Assembly: GCF_017814945.1 (NCBI RefSeq)
Contig: NZ_JAGIPX010000016.1
Span: 62,001-126,000, forward strand
Origin: Paraburkholderia sp. LEh10
GTDB lineage: Bacteria > Pseudomonadota > Gammaproteobacteria > Burkholderiales > Burkholderiaceae
Length of the DNA stretch: 64,000 nt
Reading direction: 5' to 3'
In this document: positions 35,210 through 44,086 of the stretch, in pieces
How the letters are laid out: each line of letters starts with the position of its first letter
How positions within the stretch are numbered: the stretch's first letter is position 1
Program-made: the position numbers and the translations under genes
The notes under the pieces: model-generated
What the model saw: only the letters and a program-made list of their open reading frames with translations
Told to the model about the DNA's origin: nothing
Databases searched by the model: none

Positions 35210-35281
35210 TTGAGAGGGGTACGATTCGGCCAACTTTTTAGTCTTTGGCCGGCGTCCGGCCGGCATGTGAAAGAAGGAAAC

Positions 35282-38200
35282 ATGGCGAGCACCACCCTTG
35301 GCGTCAAGGTCGACGACCTCCTGCGTACCCGGCTGAAAGATGCCGCCGCGCGTCTCGAACGCACTCCGCACTGGCTCATCAAGCAGGCGATCTTCGCTTA
35401 TCTGGAGAAGATCGAGCATGGCCAGCTGCCCGCCGAACTCACCGGACATCACGGTGCAACGGAGCTGGCCGACGGCGCCGCCACCGAGTCCGATGAGAGC
35501 GACGCATTGCATCCGTTCCTCGAATTCGCACAGAACGTGCAGCCGCAGTCGGTGCTGCGCGCGGCGATCACGGCAGCGTATCGACGCCCCGAGCCGGAGT
35601 GCGTGCCGTTCCTGATCGGCCAGGCGCGCCTGCCCGCGAACATCGCCAATGACGTGCAGGCGCTCGCGACGCGTCTCGTGGAAGCGTTGCGCGGCAAGCG
35701 TTCGGGCGGTGGCGTCGAAGGGCTGATTCACGAGTTCTCGCTGTCGAGCCAGGAAGGCGTGGCGCTGATGTGTCTCGCCGAAGCGCTGTTGCGTATTCCC
35801 GACCGCGCGACTCGGGACGCGCTGATCCGCGACAAGATCAGCAAGGGCGACTGGCGCTCGCACGTCGGCCACGCGCCGTCGCTGTTCGTGAATGCGGCGA
35901 CATGGGGTCTGATGATCACCGGCAAGCTGGTGACGACGAATAGCGAAACGGGTCTGTCGTCGGCATTGACGCGCATGATCGGCAAGGGCGGCGAGCCGCT
36001 GATCCGCAAGGGCGTCGATATGGCGATGCGCCTGATGGGCGAGCAGTTCGTCACGGGCGAGAACATTTCCGAAGCGCTGGCGAACAGCCGCAAGTTCGAA
36101 GCGCGCGGCTTCCGCTACTCGTACGACATGCTCGGCGAAGCCGCGACGACGGAAGCCGACGCACAGCGCTACTACGCGTCGTACGAGCAGGCGATCCACG
36201 CGATCGGCAAGGCGGCGGGCGGCCGTGGCATCTACGAAGGCCCGGGCATTTCGATCAAGCTGTCGGCGCTGCATCCGCGCTACTCGCGCTCGCAGCAGGA
36301 ACGCACGATGAGCGAGCTGCTGCCGCGCGTGCGTGCGCTCGCGATCCTCGCGCGGCGCTACGACATCGGCCTGAACATCGACGCGGAAGAAGCGGACCGT
36401 CTGGAACTGTCGCTCGATCTGCTCGAAGCGCTGTGCTTCGATCCCGAACTGCAAGGCTGGAACGGCATCGGCTTCGTCGTGCAGGCGTACCAGAAGCGTT
36501 GCCCGTTCGTGATCGACTACATCGTCGATCTGGCGCGCCGCAGCCGTCACCGCATCATGGTGCGCCTCGTGAAGGGCGCGTACTGGGATACGGAAATCAA
36601 GCGCGCGCAAGTGGATGGCCTCGAAGGTTATCCCGTGTACACGCGCAAGATCTATACGGACGTGTCGTACGTCGCGTGCGCGAAGAAGCTGCTGAGCGCG
36701 CCCGACGCCGTTTATCCGCAGTTCGCGACGCACAACGCGCACACGCTGTCGGCCATCTATCACCTCGCGGGACAGAACTACTATCCCGGCCAGTACGAGT
36801 TCCAGTGCCTGCACGGCATGGGTGAGCCGCTGTACGAAGAAGTCACGGGCCGCGACAAGCTGAACCGTCCGTGCCGCGTGTATGCGCCCGTCGGCACGCA
36901 TGAGACGCTGCTCGCGTACCTCGTGCGCCGCCTGCTCGAAAACGGCGCGAACACGTCGTTCGTGAACCGCATCGCCGATGAAAGCGTGCCGATCAAGGAG
37001 CTCGTCGCCGATCCCGTGGAAGAAGCGTCGAAGGTCACGCCGCTTGGCGCGCCGCACGCGAAGATTCCGCTGCCGCGCAATCTGTACGGTGTGGAGCGCG
37101 TCAATTCGATGGGCCTCGATCTGTCGAACGAACATCGACTCGCGTCGCTGTCGTCGGCGCTGCTGGCGAGCGCGCATCATCCGTGGCGCGCGGCGCCGAT
37201 GCTCGAAGACAACGAGATCGCCGTCGGCAACGCGCGTGATGTGCGCAATCCGTCCGATCATCGCGATCTCGTAGGCACGGTTGTCGAAGCGACGCCGGAA
37301 CACGTGAGCGCCGCGCTCGCGCATGCGGTCGCCGCCGCGCCGATCTGGCAGGCGACGCCCGTCGAGGCGCGCGCCGATTGCCTTGCGCGCGCCGCCGATC
37401 TGCTCGAAGCGCAGATGCATACGCTGATGGGCCTCGTCGTGCGTGAAGCGGGCAAGTCGTTGCCGAACGCCGTTTCCGAAATCCGCGAAGCGATCGACTT
37501 CCTGCGTTACTACTCGACGCAGATCCGCGACGAGTTCTCGAACGATACGCATCGTCCCCTGGGCCCTGTTGTGTGTATCAGCCCGTGGAATTTCCCGCTG
37601 GCGATCTTCATGGGACAGGTGGCCGCCGCGCTCGCCGCAGGCAACACCGTGCTCGCCAAGCCGGCGGAGCAGACGCCGCTGATCGCCGCGCAGGCCGTGC
37701 GCATTCTGCGTGAAGCGGGCGTCCCCGCAGGCGCCGTGCAACTGCTGCCGGGCGATGGCGAGACGGTCGGCGCCGCTTTGGTCGCTGACGCACGTACGCG
37801 CGCCGTGATGTTCACCGGTTCGACGGAAGTCGCGCGCCTCATCAACAAGACGCTGTCCAACCGTCTCGACCCCGAAGGCAGGCCGATTCCGCTGATCGCC
37901 GAAACGGGCGGCCAGAATGCGATGATCGTCGATTCGTCGGCGCTCGCCGAGCAGGTGGTCGCTGACGTGCTGCAATCGTCGTTCGATTCGGCCGGTCAAC
38001 GTTGCTCGGCGTTGCGCGTTCTCTGTCTGCAGGACGACGTCGCGGACCGCACGCTCGAAATGCTGACGGGCGCAATGAAGGAACTGGCCGTCGGCAACCC
38101 GGACCGTCTGTCGATCGACGTCGGTCCCGTGATCGATGCCGAGGCGAAGCGCGGCATCGATGCGCACATCGCCGCGATGCGCGAGAAGGGTCGCAAGGTC

Positions 38201-39295
38201 ACGCAGATGCCGATGCCCGAAGGTTGCGCGGCCGGCACGTTCGTGCCGCCGACGCTGATCGAGCTCGACACCATCGACGAACTGAAGCGCGAAGTATTCG
38301 GCCCGGTGCTGCATGTCGTGCGTTATCGCCGCAGCGCGCTCGACAAGCTGCTCGAACAGATCCGCGCGACGGGTTATGGACTGACGCTCGGCATCCATAC
38401 GCGTATCGACGAGACGATCGCGCATGTGATCGGCCGAGCGCACGTAGGCAACATCTACGTGAACCGCAACGTGATCGGCGCGGTGGTCGGCGTGCAGCCG
38501 TTCGGCGGCGAAGGGCTGTCGGGCACGGGTCCGAAGGCGGGCGGCGCGCTGTATCTGCAGCGTTTGCTCGCGACGCGTCCGGCTGGTTTGCCCAAGTCGC
38601 TCGCGCTGACGCTGACCGTCGACAATACGCAAGGTGCGCCTAATGGTGGACAAAGCGGTGGACAAAGCGGTGGACAAAGCGGTGGGCAAAGCGGTGGGCA
38701 AAGCGGTTCCCAAAACGGCAACGGCACAAGCGATAATCCTGCGGCTGCGCTGACGGCGCTGCGCGACTGGCTGATCGCTGAACGCGAGCCGGTGCTGGCC
38801 GCGCGCTGCGACGGGTACCTGTCGCACATTCCGGCGGGCGCGACGGCGGTGCTCACCGGTCCGACGGGCGAGCGCAACACGTACACGCTCGGCGCGCGCG
38901 GCACGGTGCTGTGCGTCGCGTCGACGGCGAGCGGCGCGCGCGTGCAGTTCGCGGCGGCGCTTGCGACAGGCAACAAGGCGCTGTTTGAAGGCGCGGCGGG
39001 CGAGCAGCTTTACGCCGCGCTGCCGGCGACGCTAAAGCAGTACGCTGGCGTCAAGAAGAATGCGGAAGCATCGTTCGATGCCGTGCTTTTCGAAGGCGAC
39101 AGCGACGAACTGCTGACGCTCGTGAAGGATGTCGCGAAGCGCACAGGGCCGATCGTATCGGTGCAGGGCGTCGCTTCGGGCGCGCTGCAAAGCGGCGATG
39201 AGGATTACGCACTCGAGCGTCTGCTGACGGAACGTTCGGTGAGCGTGAATACGGCCGCAGCAGGCGGTAATGCGAATTTGATGACGATCGGCTGA
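35282..39295 (+). CDS. putA: Trifunctional PutA: proline dehydrogenase, P5C dehydrogenase and transcriptional regulator
   Basis: A 1337-residue protein that oxidises proline to glutamate. Residues 1-48 (MASTTLGVKVDDLLRTRLKD onward) form a ribbon-helix-helix DNA-binding domain, so it should also repress its own promoter. The FAD proline dehydrogenase barrel spans roughly 180-520 (MVRLVKGAYWD motif near 423). The aldehyde dehydrogenase domain carries the catalytic Cys908 in DSAGQRCSALRV. After it, a GGQS repeat linker (about 1122-1141) leads to the C-terminal domain of long PutA proteins. AAGAAGGAAAC precedes ATG 35282; an in-frame extension to GTG 35129 runs through a terminator hairpin and is rejected. 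Confidence 0.95.
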   Translation: MASTTLGVKVDDLLRTRLKDAAARLERTPHWLIKQAIFAYLEKIEHGQLPAELTGHHGATELADGAATESDESDALHPFLEFAQNVQPQSVLRAAITAAYRRPEPECVPFLIGQARLPANIANDVQALATRLVEALRGKRSGGGVEGLIHEFSLSSQEGVALMCLAEALLRIPDRATRDALIRDKISKGDWRSHVGHAPSLFVNAATWGLMITGKLVTTNSETGLSSALTRMIGKGGEPLIRKGVDMAMRLMGEQFVTGENISEALANSRKFEARGFRYSYDMLGEAATTEADAQRYYASYEQAIHAIGKAAGGRGIYEGPGISIKLSALHPRYSRSQQERTMSELLPRVRALAILARRYDIGLNIDAEEADRLELSLDLLEALCFDPELQGWNGIGFVVQAYQKRCPFVIDYIVDLARRSRHRIMVRLVKGAYWDTEIKRAQVDGLEGYPVYTRKIYTDVSYVACAKKLLSAPDAVYPQFATHNAHTLSAIYHLAGQNYYPGQYEFQCLHGMGEPLYEEVTGRDKLNRPCRVYAPVGTHETLLAYLVRRLLENGANTSFVNRIADESVPIKELVADPVEEASKVTPLGAPHAKIPLPRNLYGVERVNSMGLDLSNEHRLASLSSALLASAHHPWRAAPMLEDNEIAVGNARDVRNPSDHRDLVGTVVEATPEHVSAALAHAVAAAPIWQATPVEARADCLARAADLLEAQMHTLMGLVVREAGKSLPNAVSEIREAIDFLRYYSTQIRDEFSNDTHRPLGPVVCISPWNFPLAIFMGQVAAALAAGNTVLAKPAEQTPLIAAQAVRILREAGVPAGAVQLLPGDGETVGAALVADARTRAVMFTGSTEVARLINKTLSNRLDPEGRPIPLIAETGGQNAMIVDSSALAEQVVADVLQSSFDSAGQRCSALRVLCLQDDVADRTLEMLTGAMKELAVGNPDRLSIDVGPVIDAEAKRGIDAHIAAMREKGRKVTQMPMPEGCAAGTFVPPTLIELDTIDELKREVFGPVLHVVRYRRSALDKLLEQIRATGYGLTLGIHTRIDETIAHVIGRAHVGNIYVNRNVIGAVVGVQPFGGEGLSGTGPKAGGALYLQRLLATRPAGLPKSLALTLTVDNTQGAPNGGQSGGQSGGQSGGQSGGQSGSQNGNGTSDNPAAALTALRDWLIAEREPVLAARCDGYLSHIPAGATAVLTGPTGERNTYTLGARGTVLCVASTASGARVQFAAALATGNKALFEGAAGEQLYAALPATLKQYAGVKKNAEASFDAVLFEGDSDELLTLVKDVAKRTGPIVSVQGVASGALQSGDEDYALERLLTERSVSVNTAAAGGNANLMTIG
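38645..38704 (+). repeat. 12-bp tandem repeat (GGQS codons) in putA
   Basis: Five units of GGTGGACAAAGC, the last two with one base change (GGTGGGCAAAGC), followed by a degenerate sixth unit. The unit is in frame, so copy-number change lengthens or shortens the flexible linker without disrupting PutA. Confidence 0.9.
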
Positions 39296-39383
39296 GCGAA
39301 CCTTGCTTGATCGATTCAAAAAAATGGCGCGAGACGGCGACCCCGATCACCGCGCCGTCCACACCTGGTATCAAGGAGAAGAT

Positions 39384-40532
39384 ATGCAACATACGATGAA
39401 AAAGCTGGCAGGCGCGACGCTGTTCGCGGCCATGTCGCTGGCGGGGACTGCGCACGCCCAGCAGGTCGAAGACGTGAAGATCGGCTTCGCCGGCCCGATG
39501 ACGGGCGCACAGGCGCACTACGGCAAGGACTTCCAGAACGGCATCACGCTCGCAGTCGAAGACATGAACGCGACGAAGCCGGTGATCGGCGGCAAGCAGG
39601 TTCGCTTCGTGCTGGACGTGGCCGACGACCAGGCTGACCCGCGCACGGGTACGACGGTCGCGCAGAAGCTCGTCGACGACAACATCAAGGGTATGCTCGG
39701 CCACTTCAACTCGGGCACGACGATCCCGGCATCGCGCATCTACGCGAACGCTGGTATTCCGCAGATCGCAATGGCGACGGCGCCGGAGTATACGCAGCAA
39801 GGTTTCAAGACGACGTTCCGCATGATGACCTCGGACACGCAGCAAGGCTCCGTTGCGGGCACGTTCGCTGTGAAGAGCCTGGGCATGAAGAAGATCGCGA
39901 TCGTCGATGACCGCACGGCTTATGGCCAGGGTCTCGCCGACCAGTTCGAGAAGGCAGCGAAGGCTGCGGGCGGCACGATCGTCGATCGCGAATTCACGAA
40001 CGACAAGGCCGTCGACTTCAAGTCGATCCTGACGAAGCTGAAGTCGGTTCAACCTGACCTTATCTACTACGGCGGCGCCGATTCGCAGGCTGCGCCGATG
40101 GTCAAGCAGATGAAGACGCTCGGCATCAAGGCTCCGCTGATGGGCGGCGAGATGGTCCACACGCCGACCTTCCTGCAAGTCGCAGGCGATGCAGCCAATG
40201 GTACGGTGGCTTCGCTGGCTGGCCTGCCGCTGGAAGAAATGCCTGGTGGCAAGGACTACGTCGCGAAGTACAAGAAGCGCTTTGGTGAAGACGTTCAGAC
40301 GTACTCGCCGTACGCTTACGACGGCGCGATGGCGATGTTCGACGCAATGAAGAAGGCCAATTCGACGGATCCGGCGAAGTATCTGCCGCTGCTCGCGAAG
40401 ACCAGCATGCCTGCCGTGACGACCAAGGATCTCGCTTATGACACCAAGGGCGATCTGAAGAACGGCGGCATCACGCTGTATAAGGTCGTTGACGGGAAGT
40501 GGACGACGCTGCAGAGCGTCGGTGGCAAGTAA
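39384..40532 (+). CDS. Branched-chain amino-acid-type periplasmic binding protein (LivK/BraC-like)
   Basis: A 382-residue secreted protein: signal peptide MQHTMKKLAGATLFAAMSLA and cleavage near AHAQQ, then VKIGFAGPMTGAQAHYGKDFQNG, which is the canonical start of LivJ/LivK/BraC proteins. The YGQGLADQFEKAAKA and YAYDGAMAMFDAMKKA segments also match. AAGGAGAA lies upstream of ATG 39384. No permease or ATPase genes are next to it, so it must work with a complex encoded elsewhere. Its place after putA suggests amino-acid uptake linked to catabolism. Confidence 0.92.
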   Translation: MQHTMKKLAGATLFAAMSLAGTAHAQQVEDVKIGFAGPMTGAQAHYGKDFQNGITLAVEDMNATKPVIGGKQVRFVLDVADDQADPRTGTTVAQKLVDDNIKGMLGHFNSGTTIPASRIYANAGIPQIAMATAPEYTQQGFKTTFRMMTSDTQQGSVAGTFAVKSLGMKKIAIVDDRTAYGQGLADQFEKAAKAAGGTIVDREFTNDKAVDFKSILTKLKSVQPDLIYYGGADSQAAPMVKQMKTLGIKAPLMGGEMVHTPTFLQVAGDAANGTVASLAGLPLEEMPGGKDYVAKYKKRFGEDVQTYSPYAYDGAMAMFDAMKKANSTDPAKYLPLLAKTSMPAVTTKDLAYDTKGDLKNGGITLYKVVDGKWTTLQSVGGK

Positions 40533-40593
40533 GTTATTTTGCCTTGCGGCGTTCGAGTTGAATTTCGCTTGAGCGCTGCTGCGTTTTTTTGTG

Positions 40594-40633
40594 AAGCCTC
40601 GTGGGGTATTTGCTCTGCGAGGCTTTTGTTTTT
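40594..40633 (+). terminator. Terminator after the binding-protein gene
   Basis: AAGCCTCG (40594-40601) pairs with CGAGGCTT (40618-40625), followed by TTTGTTTTTTG. Confidence 0.8.
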
Positions 40634-40692
40634 TGTCTGTCCGCGACGCTTTTGATTCTGGTTGTTCGGGCCTGGCGGCGTCATCCGCGTTG

Positions 40693-40756
40693 CGCCTTCA
40701 CGGGGCGGGCGTTGCCCCTGTGCGGGGCCAAAAGAAAGCAGCTCACGGGAGCGTCC
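40693..40756. repeat. Probable fragment of a REP-like intergenic repeat
   Basis: The GC-rich hairpin GCCCCTGTGCGGGGC (40714-40728) directly followed by CAAAAGAAAGCAGCTCAC resembles, from memory, a repetitive intergenic element common in Burkholderia and Paraburkholderia, here shortened. There is no second copy in the window, so the repeat nature is inferred. Confidence 0.4.
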
Positions 40757-40835
40757 TGACGTCAATCCACGGGTTCTCGACGGTCCGGGTGATGCGTGTG
40801 CGCAGCACGTGACGCGAGCTGCGCACCTTCTTCTT

Positions 40836-42536
40836 TTACTCCCCTCGCAGTTTTTTCCCCTGCTCGCGGATTTGCGCCAGCGTCGCGCCCGGCGTGCTTG
40901 CTTCCTGTATCAGGCGGACTTCGATCACGGCCGGGCGCTTCGACTCCTGCGCGCGCTTGAACGCGGGCATGAAGTCTTCTGTGCGCTCCACCAGTTCGCC
41001 GTGTGCGCCGAACGACTTCGCGAAGGCGGCGAAGTCAGGGTTCGTCAGCCCCGTTCCATAGACGCGGTTCGGATAGTGCCGCTCCTGATGCATCCGGATC
41101 GTGCCGTAGTGGCTATTGTTCACGACAATGAAAATCACCGGCAGGTTGTATTGCATCGCCGTGGCGATCTCCGGCGATGACATCATGAAGCAGCCGTCAC
41201 CTGCGAAGGCCACCACCGTTCTGTCCGGATACATCGATTTCGCCGCGATCGCCGCAGGCACGCCGTAGCCCATCGCGCCGCTCGTCGGTGCAAGCTGCGA
41301 ACGGAAGTGGCGGTACGCGAAGTGACGGTGCAGCCACGTCGCGTAGTTGCCTGCGCCGTTCGTCAGGATCGCGTCCTTCGGCAAGTGCTCGCGCAGTTGC
41401 AGCATGATCTCGCCAAGCTGCACGTCGCCCGGAATCTTGCGCGGCTTGCGCCATTCGAGGTACGCGTCGTGCGCTTCTTTTGCCGTGCCCTCCCAGGCGA
41501 GCTTCGTCGATGGCTTCAGCGCCGCGAGCATCGACGCGATCTCCGGCATGCCGGAGACGATTGGCAGATCGGCGGCGTAGACGCGGCCCAGTTCTTCCGC
41601 ACCCTGGTGAACGTGGATCAGCGTCTGCTTCGTTTTCGGAATGTCGAGCAGCGTGTAGCCGCCCGTCGTCGCTTCGCCGAGTCGCGGGCCCAGTGCGAGC
41701 AGCAGGTCCGCATCCTGGATACGCCGGGCGAGCGCCGGATTGATGCCGAGGCCCACGTCGCCCGCGTAGTTCGGGTGCTCGTTGTCGAGCGTGTCCTGGA
41801 AGCGAAATGCGAGGCCGATCGGAAGCTGCCAGTTCTCGACGAACGTGCGCAGGTCTTCGCACGCTTGCGGCGTCCAGCCGCTGCCGCCTGCAATCATCAT
41901 CGGCTTTTTCGCGTCTTCGAGCAGTCCGCGCAGACGTTCGATCTGCTGCGGCGCCGGTGCCGCGGCCACCCGCTGATAGGCAGGCGCGCCGGGCACGCTC
42001 GCGCATGCGTCGCTCAGCACATCTTCCGGCAACGACAGCACGACAGGGCCGGGACGCCCCGATGTCGCCGTGTGGAACGCGTGGCTCATGTACTCGGGAA
42101 TGCGGCGCGGGTCGTCGATCTGCGCGACCCACTTGGCCATCTGTCCGAACATACGTCGATAGTCGATTTCCTGGAACGCCTCGCGGTCCAGATGCTCGCG
42201 CGCACATTGACCGATCAGCAGGATCATCGGCGTGGAGTCCTGAAACGCTGTGTGCACGCCAATCGATGCGTGCGTCGCGCCCGGGCCGCGCGTGACGATC
42301 GCCACACCGGGACGGCCCGTCAGCTTGCCGACGGCTTCGGCCATGTTGGCCGCCGCCGCCTCGTGACGGCACACGACCGTCTGAATGCGCGAGGTCTCGT
42401 CGTGCAGCGAATCGAGCACCGCCAGAAAACTTTCGCCGGGCACGCAGAACACGCGCTCGACGCCATGCGTCAACAGCGCGTCGACCATGAGCCGCGCGCC
42501 AGTAGTCATAGATGAAGCATCGGAAGACAGCGACAT
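40836..42536 (-). CDS. Thiamine-diphosphate-dependent enzyme, acetolactate synthase-like
   Basis: A 566-residue three-domain ThDP enzyme. The N-terminal PYR domain has the catalytic Glu in CRHEAAAANMAEA and the GPGATHASIGV segment; the C-terminal PP domain has the Mg/ThDP motif beginning GDGCFMM and ending VNN. It resembles the acetolactate synthase large subunit group, but no regulatory small subunit gene is adjacent and the N-terminal GESFLAVLD differs from biosynthetic IlvB. Oxalyl-CoA decarboxylase, sulfoacetaldehyde acetyltransferase or benzoylformate decarboxylase-type activity is also possible. A second Met at codon 11 may be the true start. Confidence 0.82.
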   Translation of the reverse strand: MSLSSDASSMTTGARLMVDALLTHGVERVFCVPGESFLAVLDSLHDETSRIQTVVCRHEAAAANMAEAVGKLTGRPGVAIVTRGPGATHASIGVHTAFQDSTPMILLIGQCAREHLDREAFQEIDYRRMFGQMAKWVAQIDDPRRIPEYMSHAFHTATSGRPGPVVLSLPEDVLSDACASVPGAPAYQRVAAAPAPQQIERLRGLLEDAKKPMMIAGGSGWTPQACEDLRTFVENWQLPIGLAFRFQDTLDNEHPNYAGDVGLGINPALARRIQDADLLLALGPRLGEATTGGYTLLDIPKTKQTLIHVHQGAEELGRVYAADLPIVSGMPEIASMLAALKPSTKLAWEGTAKEAHDAYLEWRKPRKIPGDVQLGEIMLQLREHLPKDAILTNGAGNYATWLHRHFAYRHFRSQLAPTSGAMGYGVPAAIAAKSMYPDRTVVAFAGDGCFMMSSPEIATAMQYNLPVIFIVVNNSHYGTIRMHQERHYPNRVYGTGLTNPDFAAFAKSFGAHGELVERTEDFMPAFKRAQESKRPAVIEVRLIQEASTPGATLAQIREQGKKLRGE

Positions 42537-42613
42537 TGCGAAGACACCTCCAGTCAGAAGAGCTTCGACAGCTTACGCCGAGACCCTCCCAGGTGTCATT
42601 CGTAAAAGCGGCA

Positions 42614-44002
42614 TCAACATTCGATGATGTTCACGGCCAGCCCGCCGCGCGACGTTTCCTTGTACTTGGTCTTCATGTCCGCGCCCGTTTCGCGCATCGT
42701 CTTGATGACGGAGTCGAGCGATACGTAGTGGCTGCCGTCGCCGCGCAGCGCCATGCGCGCAGCGTTGACCGCCTTCACCGACGCCATTGCGTTGCGCTCG
42801 ATGCACGGAATCTGCACCATTCCGCCGACGGGGTCGCAGGTGAGGCCCAGGTTGTGCTCCATGCCGATCTCGGCCGCATTCTCGACCTGCAGCGGCGTAC
42901 CGCCCATCACGGCCGCGAGTGCGCCCGCCGCCATCGAACACGCGACGCCCACCTCGCCCTGGCATCCCACTTCGGCCCCGGAAATCGACGCGTTCAGCTT
43001 GTACAAAATGCCGATGGCGGCCGCGGTCATCAGGAAGTCGAGCACGCCTTGCTGGTTCGCGTTCGGCATGAAGCGCGTGTAATAGTGCAGCACGGCGGGA
43101 ATGATGCCCGCCGCGCCGTTGGTCGGCGCGGTGACCACGCGGCCGCCGGCCGCGTTCTCTTCATTGACTGCAATCGCGTACAGATTGATCCAGTCGACCA
43201 TCGACAGCGGGTCCTGCAACGCGCGCTCCGGATTGCCCGTCAGCGCGCGATACAGTTGCGGCGCGCGGCGCTTCACCTGGAACGGGCCGGGCAGATTGCC
43301 GTCCGCGCCGGGATTGTTGATGCCGCAGCCGCGCGCGACGCACGATTGCATCACGTCCCAGATCTTCAGCAGGCCCGTGCGCGTTTCTTCTTCCGTGTGC
43401 CACGCGCGCTCGTTCTCCCACATCAGTTGCGCGATGGACTTGCCCGTCGCTTTGCACATCTCCAGCAGTTCGGCGCCCGAGCGGAACGGATGCGGCAGTT
43501 GATCGACAGCCGCAAGCACCTTGGTATTCGGTGCGCCCGCCGTCACGACGAAGCCGCCGCCCACGGACAGAAAGGTCGATTCACGCAGCGTTTCACCGTT
43601 CGCGTCGAATGCGCGCAGCTTGAGACCGTTCGGATGTTCGGGCAGCGCCTGCCGGTAGAACGAAATGTTTTCCTTCTGCACGAACGGGATATCGTGCTTG
43701 CCGAGCAGCGCGAGCTTGCGGGACGTGCGGACCTGTTCGAGGCGAGACGCGATCGTGTCGGGATCGACGGTATCGGGGGCATCGCCGAGCAGGCCGAGCA
43801 TGACGCCGCGATCGGTGCCGTGGCCCTTGCCTGTCGCGCCGAGCGAGCCGTACAGATCGACTTTCACCGACGCCGTGTTCTCGAGCAGCCCGTCGCGCTC
43901 GAGCCCTTGCGCGAACATCAGCGCCGCGCGCATGGGACCGACGGTATGCGAACTCGACGGACCGATACCGATTTTGAAGAGATCGAAAACGCTGACTGCC
44001 AT
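42614..44002 (-). CDS. sdaA: L-serine ammonia-lyase (iron-sulfur serine dehydratase)
   Basis: A 462-residue single-chain enzyme that converts L-serine to pyruvate and ammonia. It begins AVSVFDLFKIGIGPSSSHTVGPM, the family hallmark. Cysteines for the [4Fe-4S] cluster are in VGCQGEVG, LTCDPVGG and IPCIERN. ATG 44002 has AGGAG five bases upstream; a GTG one codon earlier is less likely. Next to the glycine cleavage genes it completes a route glycine to serine to pyruvate. Oxygen sensitivity is expected. Confidence 0.95.
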   Translation of the reverse strand: MAVSVFDLFKIGIGPSSSHTVGPMRAALMFAQGLERDGLLENTASVKVDLYGSLGATGKGHGTDRGVMLGLLGDAPDTVDPDTIASRLEQVRTSRKLALLGKHDIPFVQKENISFYRQALPEHPNGLKLRAFDANGETLRESTFLSVGGGFVVTAGAPNTKVLAAVDQLPHPFRSGAELLEMCKATGKSIAQLMWENERAWHTEEETRTGLLKIWDVMQSCVARGCGINNPGADGNLPGPFQVKRRAPQLYRALTGNPERALQDPLSMVDWINLYAIAVNEENAAGGRVVTAPTNGAAGIIPAVLHYYTRFMPNANQQGVLDFLMTAAAIGILYKLNASISGAEVGCQGEVGVACSMAAGALAAVMGGTPLQVENAAEIGMEHNLGLTCDPVGGMVQIPCIERNAMASVKAVNAARMALRGDGSHYVSLDSVIKTMRETGADMKTKYKETSRGGLAVNIIEC

Positions 44003-44086
44003 CACTGCTCCTGCTAGTAGAAATTCACTTGTGCTGCACTGCGCGGATAGCGCGGCAGCCCATTACGCTTGATGCTCGGCGCGTGA

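Noticed and set aside
35129..35281. N-terminal extension of PutA from GTG 35129
   Set aside because: It would run through a terminator hairpin, lacks family resemblance, and ATG 35282 has a good ribosome binding site and starts the ribbon-helix-helix domain.
35207..38827. 1206-codon minus-strand frame opposite putA
   Set aside because: Antisense shadow; PutA is certain on the plus strand.
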